16,327 nucleotides of DNA. It comes from Planctomycetaceae bacterium UBA2972. GTDB lineage: Bacteria; Planctomycetota; Planctomycetia; Pirellulales; Pirellulaceae. Within the stretch, counting starts at the first letter, position 1; each line of letters opens with the position of its first letter. The notes under the pieces are model-generated. The model was not told the DNA's origin. It worked only from the letters and a program-made list of their open reading frames with translations, and did not search any database. This document shows positions 7,512 through 16,324 of the stretch, one piece after another. The stretch is from the NCBI GenBank assembly GCA_002348315.1, contig DEAW01000121.1:1-16327 (forward strand). Reading direction: 5' to 3'. The translations under genes were made by a program, and so were the position numbers.

Positions 7512-8861
7512 CTATTTAGCGATGCAATATAGGAAATTCTCACCTCGTAAATACAATTCATCACCGGCGATGGCTGGAGACGAATCAAATCTTTCGTCGA
7601 GCCGATTACGATGAATCACGTCCAAAGTTTTACCGGGGTTGAGAACGAGGGTGAGACCGTCCCGGCCCGTTACGTAGATTTTACCGTTGGCGCTAATTGG
7701 GGATGAATACATGTTGCTTATCCCTGGCAAGCGGGTGCGGTCCATAACGACTTCACCGCTTTTTGCATCGAGTACGGTCCAAATGCCTTGATTTGATTGA
7801 TTGAAGAAAAGCAATCCATTCATCAGCACCGGAGATGGTACATAGGGTGTTCCACGTTCCTGCTTCCATAACACTTTACCACTATTTGAGATGTCGCCAG
7901 TAGCCGTGATAGCAATTCTCATGGCGCTATGCCCCTGATAGCCACTCATTACCAGGACATGTTTTCCATCTAAAATTGGACATGGAGTGGCATTGCCGGT
8001 GAGGCCGCTACACTGCCAGATGACCGAACCATCTTGCAGGTCATAAGCACGGACATAGTTAGAAGCACACGTAATAACCTGTGTTTTACCATCATGCCGC
8101 GCTATGACCGGCGTCGCCCATGCATTTCCCTCTTTACGATGTTTTTTCCAAATCGTCTTGCCACTTTGAGCGTCCAAAGCTTCGATCGACGATTGGCCCT
8201 GATGATCACGAACAATAATCACTCGTCCGTCATGAACAACCGGGGAACACCCTTCCCCTAGTGAAGCGCCCATTTTGGCAAGTCCCAAATCGCGGCTCCA
8301 CTGAAGCTTGCCATCGAGGTCGTAGCAATACATTCCGGCCGACCCAAACCAGGCGTACAATTTGCCATCAGCCACAACTGGTGATGCTGATGCAAAGTCA
8401 TTGTCGCCATGCGTACCTTCATGGGGTACTTTTTGAATTGCAACTTCACGCCAAAGTTCTTTTCCAGAATCCCGATCGAGGCAAATCACGACATATTGAT
8501 GTTCGGTATTAGGGTGTTTGATCCCAAAAATACGCATTGGCTGGTCTTCAGGTTTGGGAAGCGAGGGATCTACGATTCCCGTGTCGATGGCTGTCAACAG
8601 AAACACGCGTTTACCCGAGATGATCGGAGTCGAACTCCCATTCCCATCGATAGCTACTTTCCATCGTATATTTTGTTCTTCCGACCATACCTCCGGCGGC
8701 TTGCTACCGTCGGCAACACCATTGTTATTCATACCTCGCCATTGGAGCCAGTCCTCAGCCGAATAAAGGTCGCTTGGTTGAATGCTTAGAACAAGGACAA
8801 CAGCTAAATATAATAAAAGTACGATCGGGGATGATTTCTGAGATATCATTTTATGTTTCAC
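7512..8861 (-). CDS. secreted PQQ-like beta-propeller protein
   Basis: A 449-aa exported protein made of PQQ-like (BamB-type) beta-propeller repeats. A signal peptide is visible: basic start, hydrophobic residues about 12-27, and probable cleavage after LYSA (residue 35). The mature start WLQWRGMNNNGV is the WPQWRGPNRDG-type opening seen in many planctomycete propeller proteins. Repeats of the type GKRVFLL, GKLYAWFG, GRVIIV, GKIYVTG with DAQSGKTIW or DLDGKLQW blades follow along the length. Such proteins are annotated as PQQ-binding or BamB-like, but PQQ binding is not shown and they may be scaffolds. The start is either GTG at 8861 (2 nt after the upstream stop) or ATG at 8849; both keep the signal peptide. 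It is the second gene of a two-gene unit with the small membrane protein. Confidence 0.88.
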   Translation of the reverse strand: MKHKMISQKSSPIVLLLYLAVVLVLSIQPSDLYSAEDWLQWRGMNNNGVADGSKPPEVWSEEQNIRWKVAIDGNGSSTPIISGKRVFLLTAIDTGIVDPSLPKPEDQPMRIFGIKHPNTEHQYVVICLDRDSGKELWREVAIQKVPHEGTHGDNDFASASPVVADGKLYAWFGSAGMYCYDLDGKLQWSRDLGLAKMGASLGEGCSPVVHDGRVIIVRDHQGQSSIEALDAQSGKTIWKKHRKEGNAWATPVIARHDGKTQVITCASNYVRAYDLQDGSVIWQCSGLTGNATPCPILDGKHVLVMSGYQGHSAMRIAITATGDISNSGKVLWKQERGTPYVPSPVLMNGLLFFNQSNQGIWTVLDAKSGEVVMDRTRLPGISNMYSSPISANGKIYVTGRDGLTLVLNPGKTLDVIHRNRLDERFDSSPAIAGDELYLRGENFLYCIAK

Positions 8862-8863
8862 AT

Positions 8864-9154
8864 TTAAGTAGTACGTGACGCGGATCTTTTAGCGAGCACG
8901 CCCCTGGAGAATCCGTAGATGCTGAGGCGAATCGCGATAAGACCGGTAATTATTAGATGCTCTGGTTGCATTACGAACGAATAAAGCAAACGAAAGGCTT
9001 CCCGCAATTGTCCCCGCCCCGGGATTTCACCTTGGAAAAACAATGAAATCAAATAGATGCAAAGTACAAAGTCGAACAAGGCAATTGCTGACTTGAAAAA
9101 AGTCTTCAAGCGGCCTGCTGTTGGCGGATTCTTTTGAATTTTACTTGAGGACAT
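8864..9154 (-). CDS. small two-helix membrane protein, unknown function
   Basis: A 96-aa protein I do not recognise. It has a basic, polar N-terminus, a hydrophobic segment at about residues 24-40, and a second at about 65-80, ending in a basic tail. This suggests an inner-membrane protein with two helices. Its stop lies 2 nt before the GTG of the secreted beta-propeller gene, so they are very likely co-transcribed and perhaps functionally linked. The ATG at 9154 has no clear Shine-Dalgarno. The close spacing and membrane-like composition support a real gene, though short and without a known domain. Confidence 0.6.
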   Translation of the reverse strand: MSSSKIQKNPPTAGRLKTFFKSAIALFDFVLCIYLISLFFQGEIPGRGQLREAFRLLYSFVMQPEHLIITGLIAIRLSIYGFSRGVLAKRSASRTT

Positions 9155-9350
9155 TGTCTTTAATTCAGTGCGTAATGCTTAACATGATTGTTATAAAGCA
9201 TAACCGAATCACGTTATACGGTTTAGTGCTATTTATGATGAGATTAACGCGTCGCATAAATTTTTAGGGCACGCCCTTATTTGCTGTCGGAGCATCACGT
9301 AGGTTAAATTACATCACTGGCCGATTCATAGTACCCATTGAGACCATGTC

Positions 9351-10268
9351 ATGAAGAAATTAAGGCTCGCTTTTATTCTTGCACTGCTATTTCCTTTTAC
9401 AAGCCACGGCGTTGAAGCCAAAAAGCTAATTGTCATTGCAGGTAAGCCATCACACCCACCACGAATGCACGAGTTCAATGCCGGGGTGCAATTGCTGGCA
9501 AAATGCATGCAGAAACAAAATCGAGTCAATTTGCATGTTGTTTTAAATGGTTGGCCTAAAGACGAATCAGTATTCAACAATGCTGATGCTATTGTTTTCT
9601 ATATGGATGGCGGTGGGCGTCATGAAGCCGTACAGGAAGACGGACGCAGGCTGAAACTGATAGATCAATGGGCTAATGATGGCGTCGGATTAGGTTTTAT
9701 GCATTTCGGTGTTGAGGTCGTTGCCGAACAGGCTGGCGATGAATTTAAAAGGTGGATCGGTGGCCATTATGAACACATGCATTCCTGCAATCCTATCTGG
9801 AGTCCAAGCTTCACGCACTTTCCAAAACATCCAATTACCCGCGGTGTAAAACCATTCACAATTAAGGATGAATGGTATTTCAATATGCGATTCATCAACG
9901 ATATCCCTGGAAACAAGTCGGTCAATATCGAAGGACTTAGTTTCACTCCGATCCTTGTCGGAGTACCTAGTGATGTTGTTCGTGATGGACCATACGTCTA
10001 CCCAAAGGGCCCCTACCCGCATATTCAGGCTAATAAAGGGCGAGCTGAGGCTATGATGTGGGCGGTCGAACGTCAAAATCAAGGTCGTGGGTTCGGTTTT
10101 ACTGGCGGACATTTTCACGACAATTGGGGCAACGACGAATTCCGTAAAACTATTCTTAATTCCTTTCTCTGGATAGCTGGCGCGGAAGTTCCGCGAAGTG
10201 GAGTGAAATCAACCATCACTAAAGCCGACCTCGACCGAAATTTAGACCCTAAGCCAGCTCGCAAATAG
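9351..10268 (+). CDS. secreted ThuA-domain protein
   Basis: A 305-aa exported protein of the ThuA family (class I glutamine-amidotransferase-like fold, named after trehalose utilisation in Sinorhizobium). The N-terminal signal peptide has a Lys-Lys-Leu-Arg start, a hydrophobic core and probable cleavage after VEA (residue 23). Family blocks are IAGKPSHPPRMHEFNAG (residues 29-45), FYMDGGGRH, the GGHYEHMHSCNP loop, and TGGHFHDNWGNDEFRK near the C-terminus, several rich in His. The C-terminal KADLDRNLDPKP tail is common in planctomycete homologues. They are usually assigned to sugar or glycoside turnover in the periplasm, but no reaction is proved for this subgroup. It is monocistronic as far as seen; the divergent 196-nt region upstream presumably holds promoters for both directions, none clear. 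Confidence 0.87.
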   Translation: MKKLRLAFILALLFPFTSHGVEAKKLIVIAGKPSHPPRMHEFNAGVQLLAKCMQKQNRVNLHVVLNGWPKDESVFNNADAIVFYMDGGGRHEAVQEDGRRLKLIDQWANDGVGLGFMHFGVEVVAEQAGDEFKRWIGGHYEHMHSCNPIWSPSFTHFPKHPITRGVKPFTIKDEWYFNMRFINDIPGNKSVNIEGLSFTPILVGVPSDVVRDGPYVYPKGPYPHIQANKGRAEAMMWAVERQNQGRGFGFTGGHFHDNWGNDEFRKTILNSFLWIAGAEVPRSGVKSTITKADLDRNLDPKPARK

Positions 10269-10284
10269 AAAGTAGATTCACGTC

Positions 10285-10913
10285 ATGGCGAATATTCGTT
10301 GTCCGCATTGTCAAGGTCCCTTGTAATATGTTGCGAGCATTGCTGGCCAACAAGCAGCTTACTCCTACTGTGCGAAACCGTTTACAATGCCAAGCCAAAG
10401 TCCAGGCAGGGCATCCCCACAACAAGTAAGGGATCCAAATACAGTCTAGACCTACCAGGCTACGACTCTTCAAATTGAAGCGGATACACCCCCAGCTTCA
10501 GCCAAACTTTGAAGAATCCATATCGTGCCACCAGGCAAACAGGCTTAGTGCCACCCACGTCCGTTTTGGACGCTATCACAGACGTCAAACTTAAAAAGGC
10601 TGTAACGACGCTACTAGTTCCAGTTAATTGTTCGTTTGCTCCCAGTTACTTCGGGCTTTATATCCTGGACCATTTGATATGGTTTATTCGTAGCTTCACC
10701 GATACAAGCGACGTCGAAGGCTTCTTTATTGTTCCTGAACAAATTGGTTATATGCTGAGAGATTTGCCAAGTGGTCTATTGCGAGTCCTATTAACGATCA
10801 TTGACCTTATAGTCGGCGTTTTTACGTTCATGTGTATCAGAATCGTTGCTGAGATCATCGTTGTCGCATTCGGTATTCTAAAAAAACTTAAAAGCATTGA
10901 AACCAAGACTTAG
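10285..10913 (+). pseudogene. decayed zinc-ribbon + DUF4282 membrane protein gene
   Basis: The frame starting with ATG at 10285 encodes MANIRCPHCQGPL and then hits TAA at 10324. Reading through the stop gives a continuation with AGQQ and YCAKPF, then a Pro/Ser/Gln-rich linker, with further stops at 10447 (TAG) and 10510 (TGA). This matches the layout of planctomycete proteins with two CxxC knuckles (CPHC...GQQ...CPHCQQPF). The second knuckle has lost its first Cys. In another frame, 10509-10913 is open (134 aa from a TTG) and encodes two hydrophobic segments and a C-terminal RIVAEIIVVAFGILKKLKSIE block that resembles DUF4282. The two parts in order, broken by stops and a frameshift at about 10478-10512, indicate one broken gene. 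The DUF4282 half could still be translated alone. Sequencing error cannot be excluded, but several lesions plus a lost Cys argue for true decay. Confidence 0.65.
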
Positions 10914-11019
10914 GTTCGATCGCATCTTATACGCAAATTATTAAGAACTCGCAGTTTTCTCCTGCACGAACTAGATTCCAGAACTATCCTAAACTACGTA
11001 TACCCCCCAGATTTTCCAT

Positions 11020-11023
11020 GGAG
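11020..11023 (+). promoter_or_regulatory. Shine-Dalgarno of the tricorn protease gene
   Basis: GGAG lies 8 nt upstream of the GTG at 11032 and fixes that start. It is one of the few recognisable Shine-Dalgarno sequences in this window. It overlaps a 4-codon frame (ATG at 11018, stop TAG at 11030-11032) whose stop shares its last base with the GTG. Confidence 0.6.
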
Positions 11024-11031
11024 AAAACGTA

Positions 11032-14000
11032 GTGAATTTGAGATTCCCTGCACTGCTAACCGGCTTGTGCTTATCTTTGGCGTCGGTAAGTTTTGGTATA
11101 GAAGTACAACTCGTTTCTACTCCCGCATTAAATTCTGACGGTAGTGAAGTACTTTTTTCATGGCGTGGCGATATTTGGCGAGTACCTATTGGGGGTGGGC
11201 AAATACAACGCCTGACGACGAATATTGGCCAGGAAACCAATCCAATTTGGAGCCGCGATGATAAGGCATTTTATTACTCCAGCAATAAAACAGGCGCAAA
11301 TCAGGTCTATAAAATGCAGATCGCTGGAAGTCGGCCAGTCCAGCTAACGTTTCACAGCGAGGGTTCCATTCCAATCGGATTATCACCGGACGGTGAGCGT
11401 GTACATATTTCCGGCCAACGAGACGCCTGGTGGCGTTGGGCGAACCGCTTCTTTAGCATTTCCGGAGTACAGCCACAATCTGGTGAGATTCAGTTATTTG
11501 ATGCTTATGGCGCATCGGCAAGTGTTTCGCCTATCGATCAAAGCATCTTATTAACCCGCGAGGGAATGTCCTGGGCCCGTAAGGGCTATACCGGCAGTCG
11601 TGCTGGTCAGATTTGGTTGTGGAATAACGACGAAAAAGACTACCGACGCCTTTTCGCCGATAATGAATTCGACGTTAGGTACCCAATTTGGAATCGTGAT
11701 GGAAAATCATTCTATTTTGTCTCTGAAGAAGACGGCACCAAAAACCTATGGTCGTACGACCTAAAAACTACCAAACGTAAACAGCTCACCGATTTCGAAG
11801 ACGACGGCATCATTTCTCCTGCTTTGTCAGCTGACGGCCAGACTATAGTGTTCAGAAGGCTTTTTGATCTCTACCGGTTCAATCCGACTAGGAATAAGCC
11901 ACCCGCCAAAATTGAATTAACTTATGAAGGTGATCTCTTTGACACGGTTGAATTGGAGCGCAAGCTGACAGAAGCTACAAATGCCAGCTTTAATGAGAAC
12001 GGTAATACGTTTGCATTTGTAGCCGGAGGTGACGTATGGGTAAGCGACACGACACTTAAAGAACCGGTTCAAATCACAACCACCGCATCGTACGAATCCG
12101 AAGTTCTATTCGATCATAAGAACGATCGGATTATATATGTGGGTTCAGAAAACGACCAGGTAGACATCTATAGTGTGAAACGTGCTGATACATCTAAACC
12201 GTGGTGGCGAAATAGAACCTTTGACACCCAACGTCTAACCGAGGACGAGTTCGTCGAAGAGTCACTAGAGATCAGTCCCAAAGGAACATATTTAACATTT
12301 GTGCGACACAGAGATGGACTATATACGCTGAATCTAACAGTGCCAAATTCGCCTCCCGACCGACTAGTTAAAACGTGGAGCGGAATCGGTTATGATTGGT
12401 CGCCTGATGAAAACTGGCTTACATACTCGGCGGCAGATAACAACTTCAATTACGACATCCACGTTATTAACGTCGAAGAGCCAGATGAATCCTACAACAT
12501 TTCGAAACATCCCGATAATGAATACAACCCCACATGGGCACCCGATGGAAAGACCATCGCTTTCGTTGGTCGACGGTTTGATCAGGAATATGACATCTAC
12601 TATGTACCGCTTCTAAAATCACTCGCTCAACGCTCTGCACGAGACGTCAAATTGGAAACAGCGTTAAAGAATTCCGAGAATGACGAGCCAACTCAAGAAG
12701 AAGCCAAAGGCGACGACGCATCCGCTGCCTTAGATGCTACCCCGGAAGAGAAACCCGATTTTGAATTTGCTAGTCAACGCATCCGGAAGGTAAATATACC
12801 AAATGCCACAGAACAACAACTGACATGGTCGCCTGACAGTAAGCTATTAGCCTTCCAGACAACGATCGACGGAAAATCCGGACTCTACGCAATTACCCCG
12901 TATATGAGTACGACCCCGAAGTTATTACTGAGCGATCCCGGACGACTATTAGAATGGAGAGCGGATAATAAACGCATCTACTGGATTAAGAATGGCGTTC
13001 CAGGTTGGACAACTTCTAACGGCTCAGCAAGTGCTAATTATTCTTTCACGGCAAGGCAGATCTACGACTTAGGAGAATACCATCGCGAAATCTATTTAGA
13101 ATGTTGGAGAATAATGCGAGACGATTTCTATGATGGCAATTTTAATAACCGCAATTGGGACGAAATTAGACGCAAGTATGAGGTTGTCGCGGCTGAAACT
13201 TACAGCAAAGACAATCTACTTCGAATAATGAGTTTGATGTTAGGTGAACTCAATGCATCGCACCTCGGTTATCGAGGACCAACAGATCCAAAACCTCAAC
13301 TGGCTTCACGGAATATAACTGGGCACTTGGGTGTACTATGGGACCCCAATCATCAGGGCCCCGGCATGCGAGTCCTCGAAGTGATTAAGAACTCACCTGC
13401 ATCTTATATCAAAAGTCAACTAAATAGAGGAGACATCATCCTTGCGATTAATGGCGTAAACATCGATCCGGCTTTGGACCTCACCAAAGTTTTAAATGGA
13501 ACTGTTTCGCAGGAAACCTTACTGACAATTAAGGCAGATAAGGAGAATACAGAATTAACCATTATTCCCATTAGCTATTCCTCTTTCCGGTCGTTGCTCT
13601 ACGAACGATGGCTGGCATCGAACAGAGCGATGGTAGAAAAGAAATCCAAGGACAAATTCGGCTACTTACATATTCGGGCCATGGATATGACGAGTTTTCA
13701 TAAGTTCGAGCGAGAACTTTACGAAGTAGCCGCCGGCAAGGACGGCATCGTCATTGACGTTCGGGAAAATGGTGGCGGATTCACTACAGACCACCTGTTG
13801 ACCATTCTCACGCAGCCTCGGCACGCAATTACCAAACCACGTGGAGGTGGTATGGGGTATCCGCAGGATCGTTCGATCTACGCTACATGGTCCAAACCGA
13901 TTGTCGTATTATGCAATCAGAACAGTCACAGCAATGCAGAAATCTTCAGTCATGCTATCAAGCATTTACGTCGTGGTCAGGTTGTGGGCGTCCCCACGTC

Positions 14001-14283
14001 CGGAAGTGTGATTAGTACCGGGAGCCGGGCTGTTTTAGACGCGGGTACCATACGCATTCCCTTCCGTGGCTGGTACTTATTGAATAACGGCGAGGATATG
14101 GAACTAAACGGTGCCATTCCGCACCATATACTCTGGCCACAACCAGGCCAGTTACCGCAAGGGATTGATATACAATTGGATAAAGCAATTGCAGTGTTAC
14201 GGAAAGACGTCGCCAAGTTTAAGCGAAACGAAGTACCAGCACTAATAAAAGCATCTGAACGGCTCAAGCCAGAGAATAATTAA
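11032..14283 (+). CDS. secreted tricorn protease homologue (S41 family)
   Basis: A 1083-aa giant serine protease of the tricorn type. The order is a signal peptide (cleavage probably after SFG, residue 22), two beta-propellers with repeated SxDGxxxxF and WSPDxxxL blades (about 25-690), the C1 helical subdomain, a PDZ domain (about 761-845) and the C2 catalytic domain. The active site is complete: Ser743-His744 in LNASHLGYRG, nucleophile Ser967 in NSHSNAEIFS, and Glu1024 in MELNGAIPH. The oxyanion-region motif DVRENGGG is at 909-916. These fall within two positions of the archaeal tricorn numbering (Ser745, His746, Ser965, Glu1023), which I recall from the Thermoplasma enzyme. An acidic, low-complexity insert (about 535-580) interrupts the second propeller. 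It should cut polypeptides into short oligopeptides, here in the periplasm. The start is GTG with a good Shine-Dalgarno; the S9 peptidase gene follows after 1 nt. Confidence 0.93.
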   Translation: MNLRFPALLTGLCLSLASVSFGIEVQLVSTPALNSDGSEVLFSWRGDIWRVPIGGGQIQRLTTNIGQETNPIWSRDDKAFYYSSNKTGANQVYKMQIAGSRPVQLTFHSEGSIPIGLSPDGERVHISGQRDAWWRWANRFFSISGVQPQSGEIQLFDAYGASASVSPIDQSILLTREGMSWARKGYTGSRAGQIWLWNNDEKDYRRLFADNEFDVRYPIWNRDGKSFYFVSEEDGTKNLWSYDLKTTKRKQLTDFEDDGIISPALSADGQTIVFRRLFDLYRFNPTRNKPPAKIELTYEGDLFDTVELERKLTEATNASFNENGNTFAFVAGGDVWVSDTTLKEPVQITTTASYESEVLFDHKNDRIIYVGSENDQVDIYSVKRADTSKPWWRNRTFDTQRLTEDEFVEESLEISPKGTYLTFVRHRDGLYTLNLTVPNSPPDRLVKTWSGIGYDWSPDENWLTYSAADNNFNYDIHVINVEEPDESYNISKHPDNEYNPTWAPDGKTIAFVGRRFDQEYDIYYVPLLKSLAQRSARDVKLETALKNSENDEPTQEEAKGDDASAALDATPEEKPDFEFASQRIRKVNIPNATEQQLTWSPDSKLLAFQTTIDGKSGLYAITPYMSTTPKLLLSDPGRLLEWRADNKRIYWIKNGVPGWTTSNGSASANYSFTARQIYDLGEYHREIYLECWRIMRDDFYDGNFNNRNWDEIRRKYEVVAAETYSKDNLLRIMSLMLGELNASHLGYRGPTDPKPQLASRNITGHLGVLWDPNHQGPGMRVLEVIKNSPASYIKSQLNRGDIILAINGVNIDPALDLTKVLNGTVSQETLLTIKADKENTELTIIPISYSSFRSLLYERWLASNRAMVEKKSKDKFGYLHIRAMDMTSFHKFERELYEVAAGKDGIVIDVRENGGGFTTDHLLTILTQPRHAITKPRGGGMGYPQDRSIYATWSKPIVVLCNQNSHSNAEIFSHAIKHLRRGQVVGVPTSGSVISTGSRAVLDAGTIRIPFRGWYLLNNGEDMELNGAIPHHILWPQPGQLPQGIDIQLDKAIAVLRKDVAKFKRNEVPALIKASERLKPENN

Positions 14284-14284
14284 T

Positions 14285-16324
14285 ATGACTCGAACCACTA
14301 CTTCTCTTTTAATACTGCTCCTAATCGCACCATTGGATAATATGCTTTGGGGGCAAACCGAATCCACAAGTCTTAGTGGCCCTGACGTTTTTAACGTCTC
14401 ATACGCGGACTCCCCTTGCATCTCGCCAGACGGTCGATGGATAAGTTACACACATGTCAAAGCAAATAGAGATAATGATCGGTTCGAACGCAGCTTCGCA
14501 CTTTATGACACAACCGTGTCTGACTTAGCCACTTTGCAAGAAAAGTATTCTTTTACCGGTAAGCCTGCGTGGACAAGTGATTCCAGGCAATTCGCAATAA
14601 CAGCACGTTTGCGAGAACAACACTTCATCGCACTCTTTGATGCCGGAAGACGAAAGCCAACTTCCCTGATTCCGACGGATGCGGCTGCGGAACATCTGAC
14701 ATGGAGCCGGGATGACGAACAGCTAATCTACGGTTCATTTGTAAAGAAACCACAAGAGCGTCTCGTTAAACTGCCTGCTAAAGAAGAAGTTAAAGACTGG
14801 GCTCCACCGGTTATTGAAATTGACCGCACAATCTATCGACGAGATGGCAAAGGGTATTTGCGCCATGGAAACACGCAACTGTTTCATCTGGATGTCGCTA
14901 GTAAAACCATAACCCAATTGACCAGCGACAAATACGATCACCCCGGACCCTATAGCTGGATTGACGAGACTCAATTTGTTTTCGCAGCAACTCTCTACGA
15001 AGGCTGGGAACACGAACCCCGCAATGATCATATTTATCTAGTCGACGTGCCTACGAAGACCGTCTCGGCGGTTACCAACTTCGGTGGCGTGATGAGTCAC
15101 CCGTCTGCTTCGCCATCTGGTAACTCCGTCGCGTTTCTAGGGTATGTCGACAAAGGGCACAGTTATCAACAGACGGATTTGCACGTTCTTAATTTGGATT
15201 CCGGAACCATCGTCAACCATACGCGTGAATTTGACCGCAGTATTAATTCACATACCTGGTTGGACGAAGACACACTCTATCTACAATTCGATGACCATGG
15301 GGTCGGAAAAATAGGTTCACTAGCCTTATCCACTCACGAAATGACGGAACAGGCCTCTGATGTCGGTGGCATTTCCATAGGGCGACCATACCAGGGCGGA
15401 ACATTTAGTGTTTCCGTAAAGGGGGATTTAGTGTTTCCGGAGGCGGCATTGGACAGGCCTGCTGAAATCGCTCTCATAAAAGCTGACAATAAACAGCTTA
15501 TCTCTAACGTGACTACTGAATTGACTCGCGAACGTACGGTTTGTCCAGTTGAACGTTTCACCTATAAATCCAGTTTTGACAATCGTCCCATCGATGGTTG
15601 GGCCGTCTTTCCACCAGATTTTGACAGGACTGAGCAGAAAAAATACCCGCTTATCTTAGAAATACATGGCGGGCCTTTCGCCAATTATGGGTCACGATTT
15701 GCCATGGAACCGCAATTATATGCTTCATTGGGTTTCATCGTGGTGTACTCGAATCCCAGAGGTTCGACAGGTTACGGTGAAGAGTTCGCTCAGCTCATCG
15801 ATAAGGACTATCCCCAAGAGGGAGACTTTCAAGACTTGATGTCCGCTGTAGATTACTCAATCGAACATTTTCAGGCCGATGAAGATAGGCTTTATGTAAC
15901 CGGTGGTAGTGGGGGCGGCATTTTAACTGCCTGGCTGGTTTGTAAGACCGACCGCTTCAAGGCGGCTATTTCCCAGAAGCCGGTCATCAATTGGGAAACA
16001 CTGGCTTACACTTCAGATGGTTACTTGTATTTCACCAAATATTGGTTTGACGGCACACCAACGCAGGTGCCGGAAGAATACAGACGGCGTTCCCCGTTGT
16101 CCTACGTCGACAAGGTCACTACACCAACGATGTTAATGACAGGCGAACAGGATTGGCGGACGCCAATTACCGAGGCCGAGCAATTCTACCAGGGTCTCAA
16201 ACTAAACAAGGTTGATACTGTTTTAATCCGTGTACCGGATTCTTCACACTCAATTGCCGCCAGACCCAGTCGGATTTGGATGAAAGTCAATTACGTCAAC
16301 GCGTGGTTCAATAAGTATCGATAA
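14285..16324 (+). CDS. secreted S9 family (prolyl oligopeptidase-type) peptidase
   Basis: A 679-aa serine peptidase of the S9 family (dipeptidyl/acylaminoacyl peptidase type). A signal peptide with hydrophobic core LLILLLIAPL and probable cleavage after LWG (residue 23) predicts export. Residues about 35-400 form a WD40/PD40-like beta-propeller (SPDGRWISYTH, WTSDSRQFAI, SPSGNSVAFLG blades) that gates the active site. The alpha/beta hydrolase domain (about 420-679) carries LEIHGGPFANYG, YSNPRGSTGYGEEFAQ, nucleophile Ser542 in GGSGGG, Asp623 in GEQDWRTP and His655 in SSHSIAARPS. All the catalytic residues are present, so it should be active on short peptides. The ATG is one base after the tricorn stop (TAATATG), indicating a single transcript and probable translational coupling. 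It completes 3 nt before the window ends. Confidence 0.94.
   Translation: MTRTTTSLLILLLIAPLDNMLWGQTESTSLSGPDVFNVSYADSPCISPDGRWISYTHVKANRDNDRFERSFALYDTTVSDLATLQEKYSFTGKPAWTSDSRQFAITARLREQHFIALFDAGRRKPTSLIPTDAAAEHLTWSRDDEQLIYGSFVKKPQERLVKLPAKEEVKDWAPPVIEIDRTIYRRDGKGYLRHGNTQLFHLDVASKTITQLTSDKYDHPGPYSWIDETQFVFAATLYEGWEHEPRNDHIYLVDVPTKTVSAVTNFGGVMSHPSASPSGNSVAFLGYVDKGHSYQQTDLHVLNLDSGTIVNHTREFDRSINSHTWLDEDTLYLQFDDHGVGKIGSLALSTHEMTEQASDVGGISIGRPYQGGTFSVSVKGDLVFPEAALDRPAEIALIKADNKQLISNVTTELTRERTVCPVERFTYKSSFDNRPIDGWAVFPPDFDRTEQKKYPLILEIHGGPFANYGSRFAMEPQLYASLGFIVVYSNPRGSTGYGEEFAQLIDKDYPQEGDFQDLMSAVDYSIEHFQADEDRLYVTGGSGGGILTAWLVCKTDRFKAAISQKPVINWETLAYTSDGYLYFTKYWFDGTPTQVPEEYRRRSPLSYVDKVTTPTMLMTGEQDWRTPITEAEQFYQGLKLNKVDTVLIRVPDSSHSIAARPSRIWMKVNYVNAWFNKYR

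Noticed and set aside
9175..9201. Inverted repeat ATGCTT / AAGCAT upstream of the two-helix protein gene
   Set aside because: Only a 6-bp AT-rich stem with a 15-nt loop; expected by chance in this composition.
9266..9277. AGGGCACGCCCT as a terminator
   Set aside because: Stem of 4-5 bp with no following T-run in a useful position, and no gene ends nearby on either strand.
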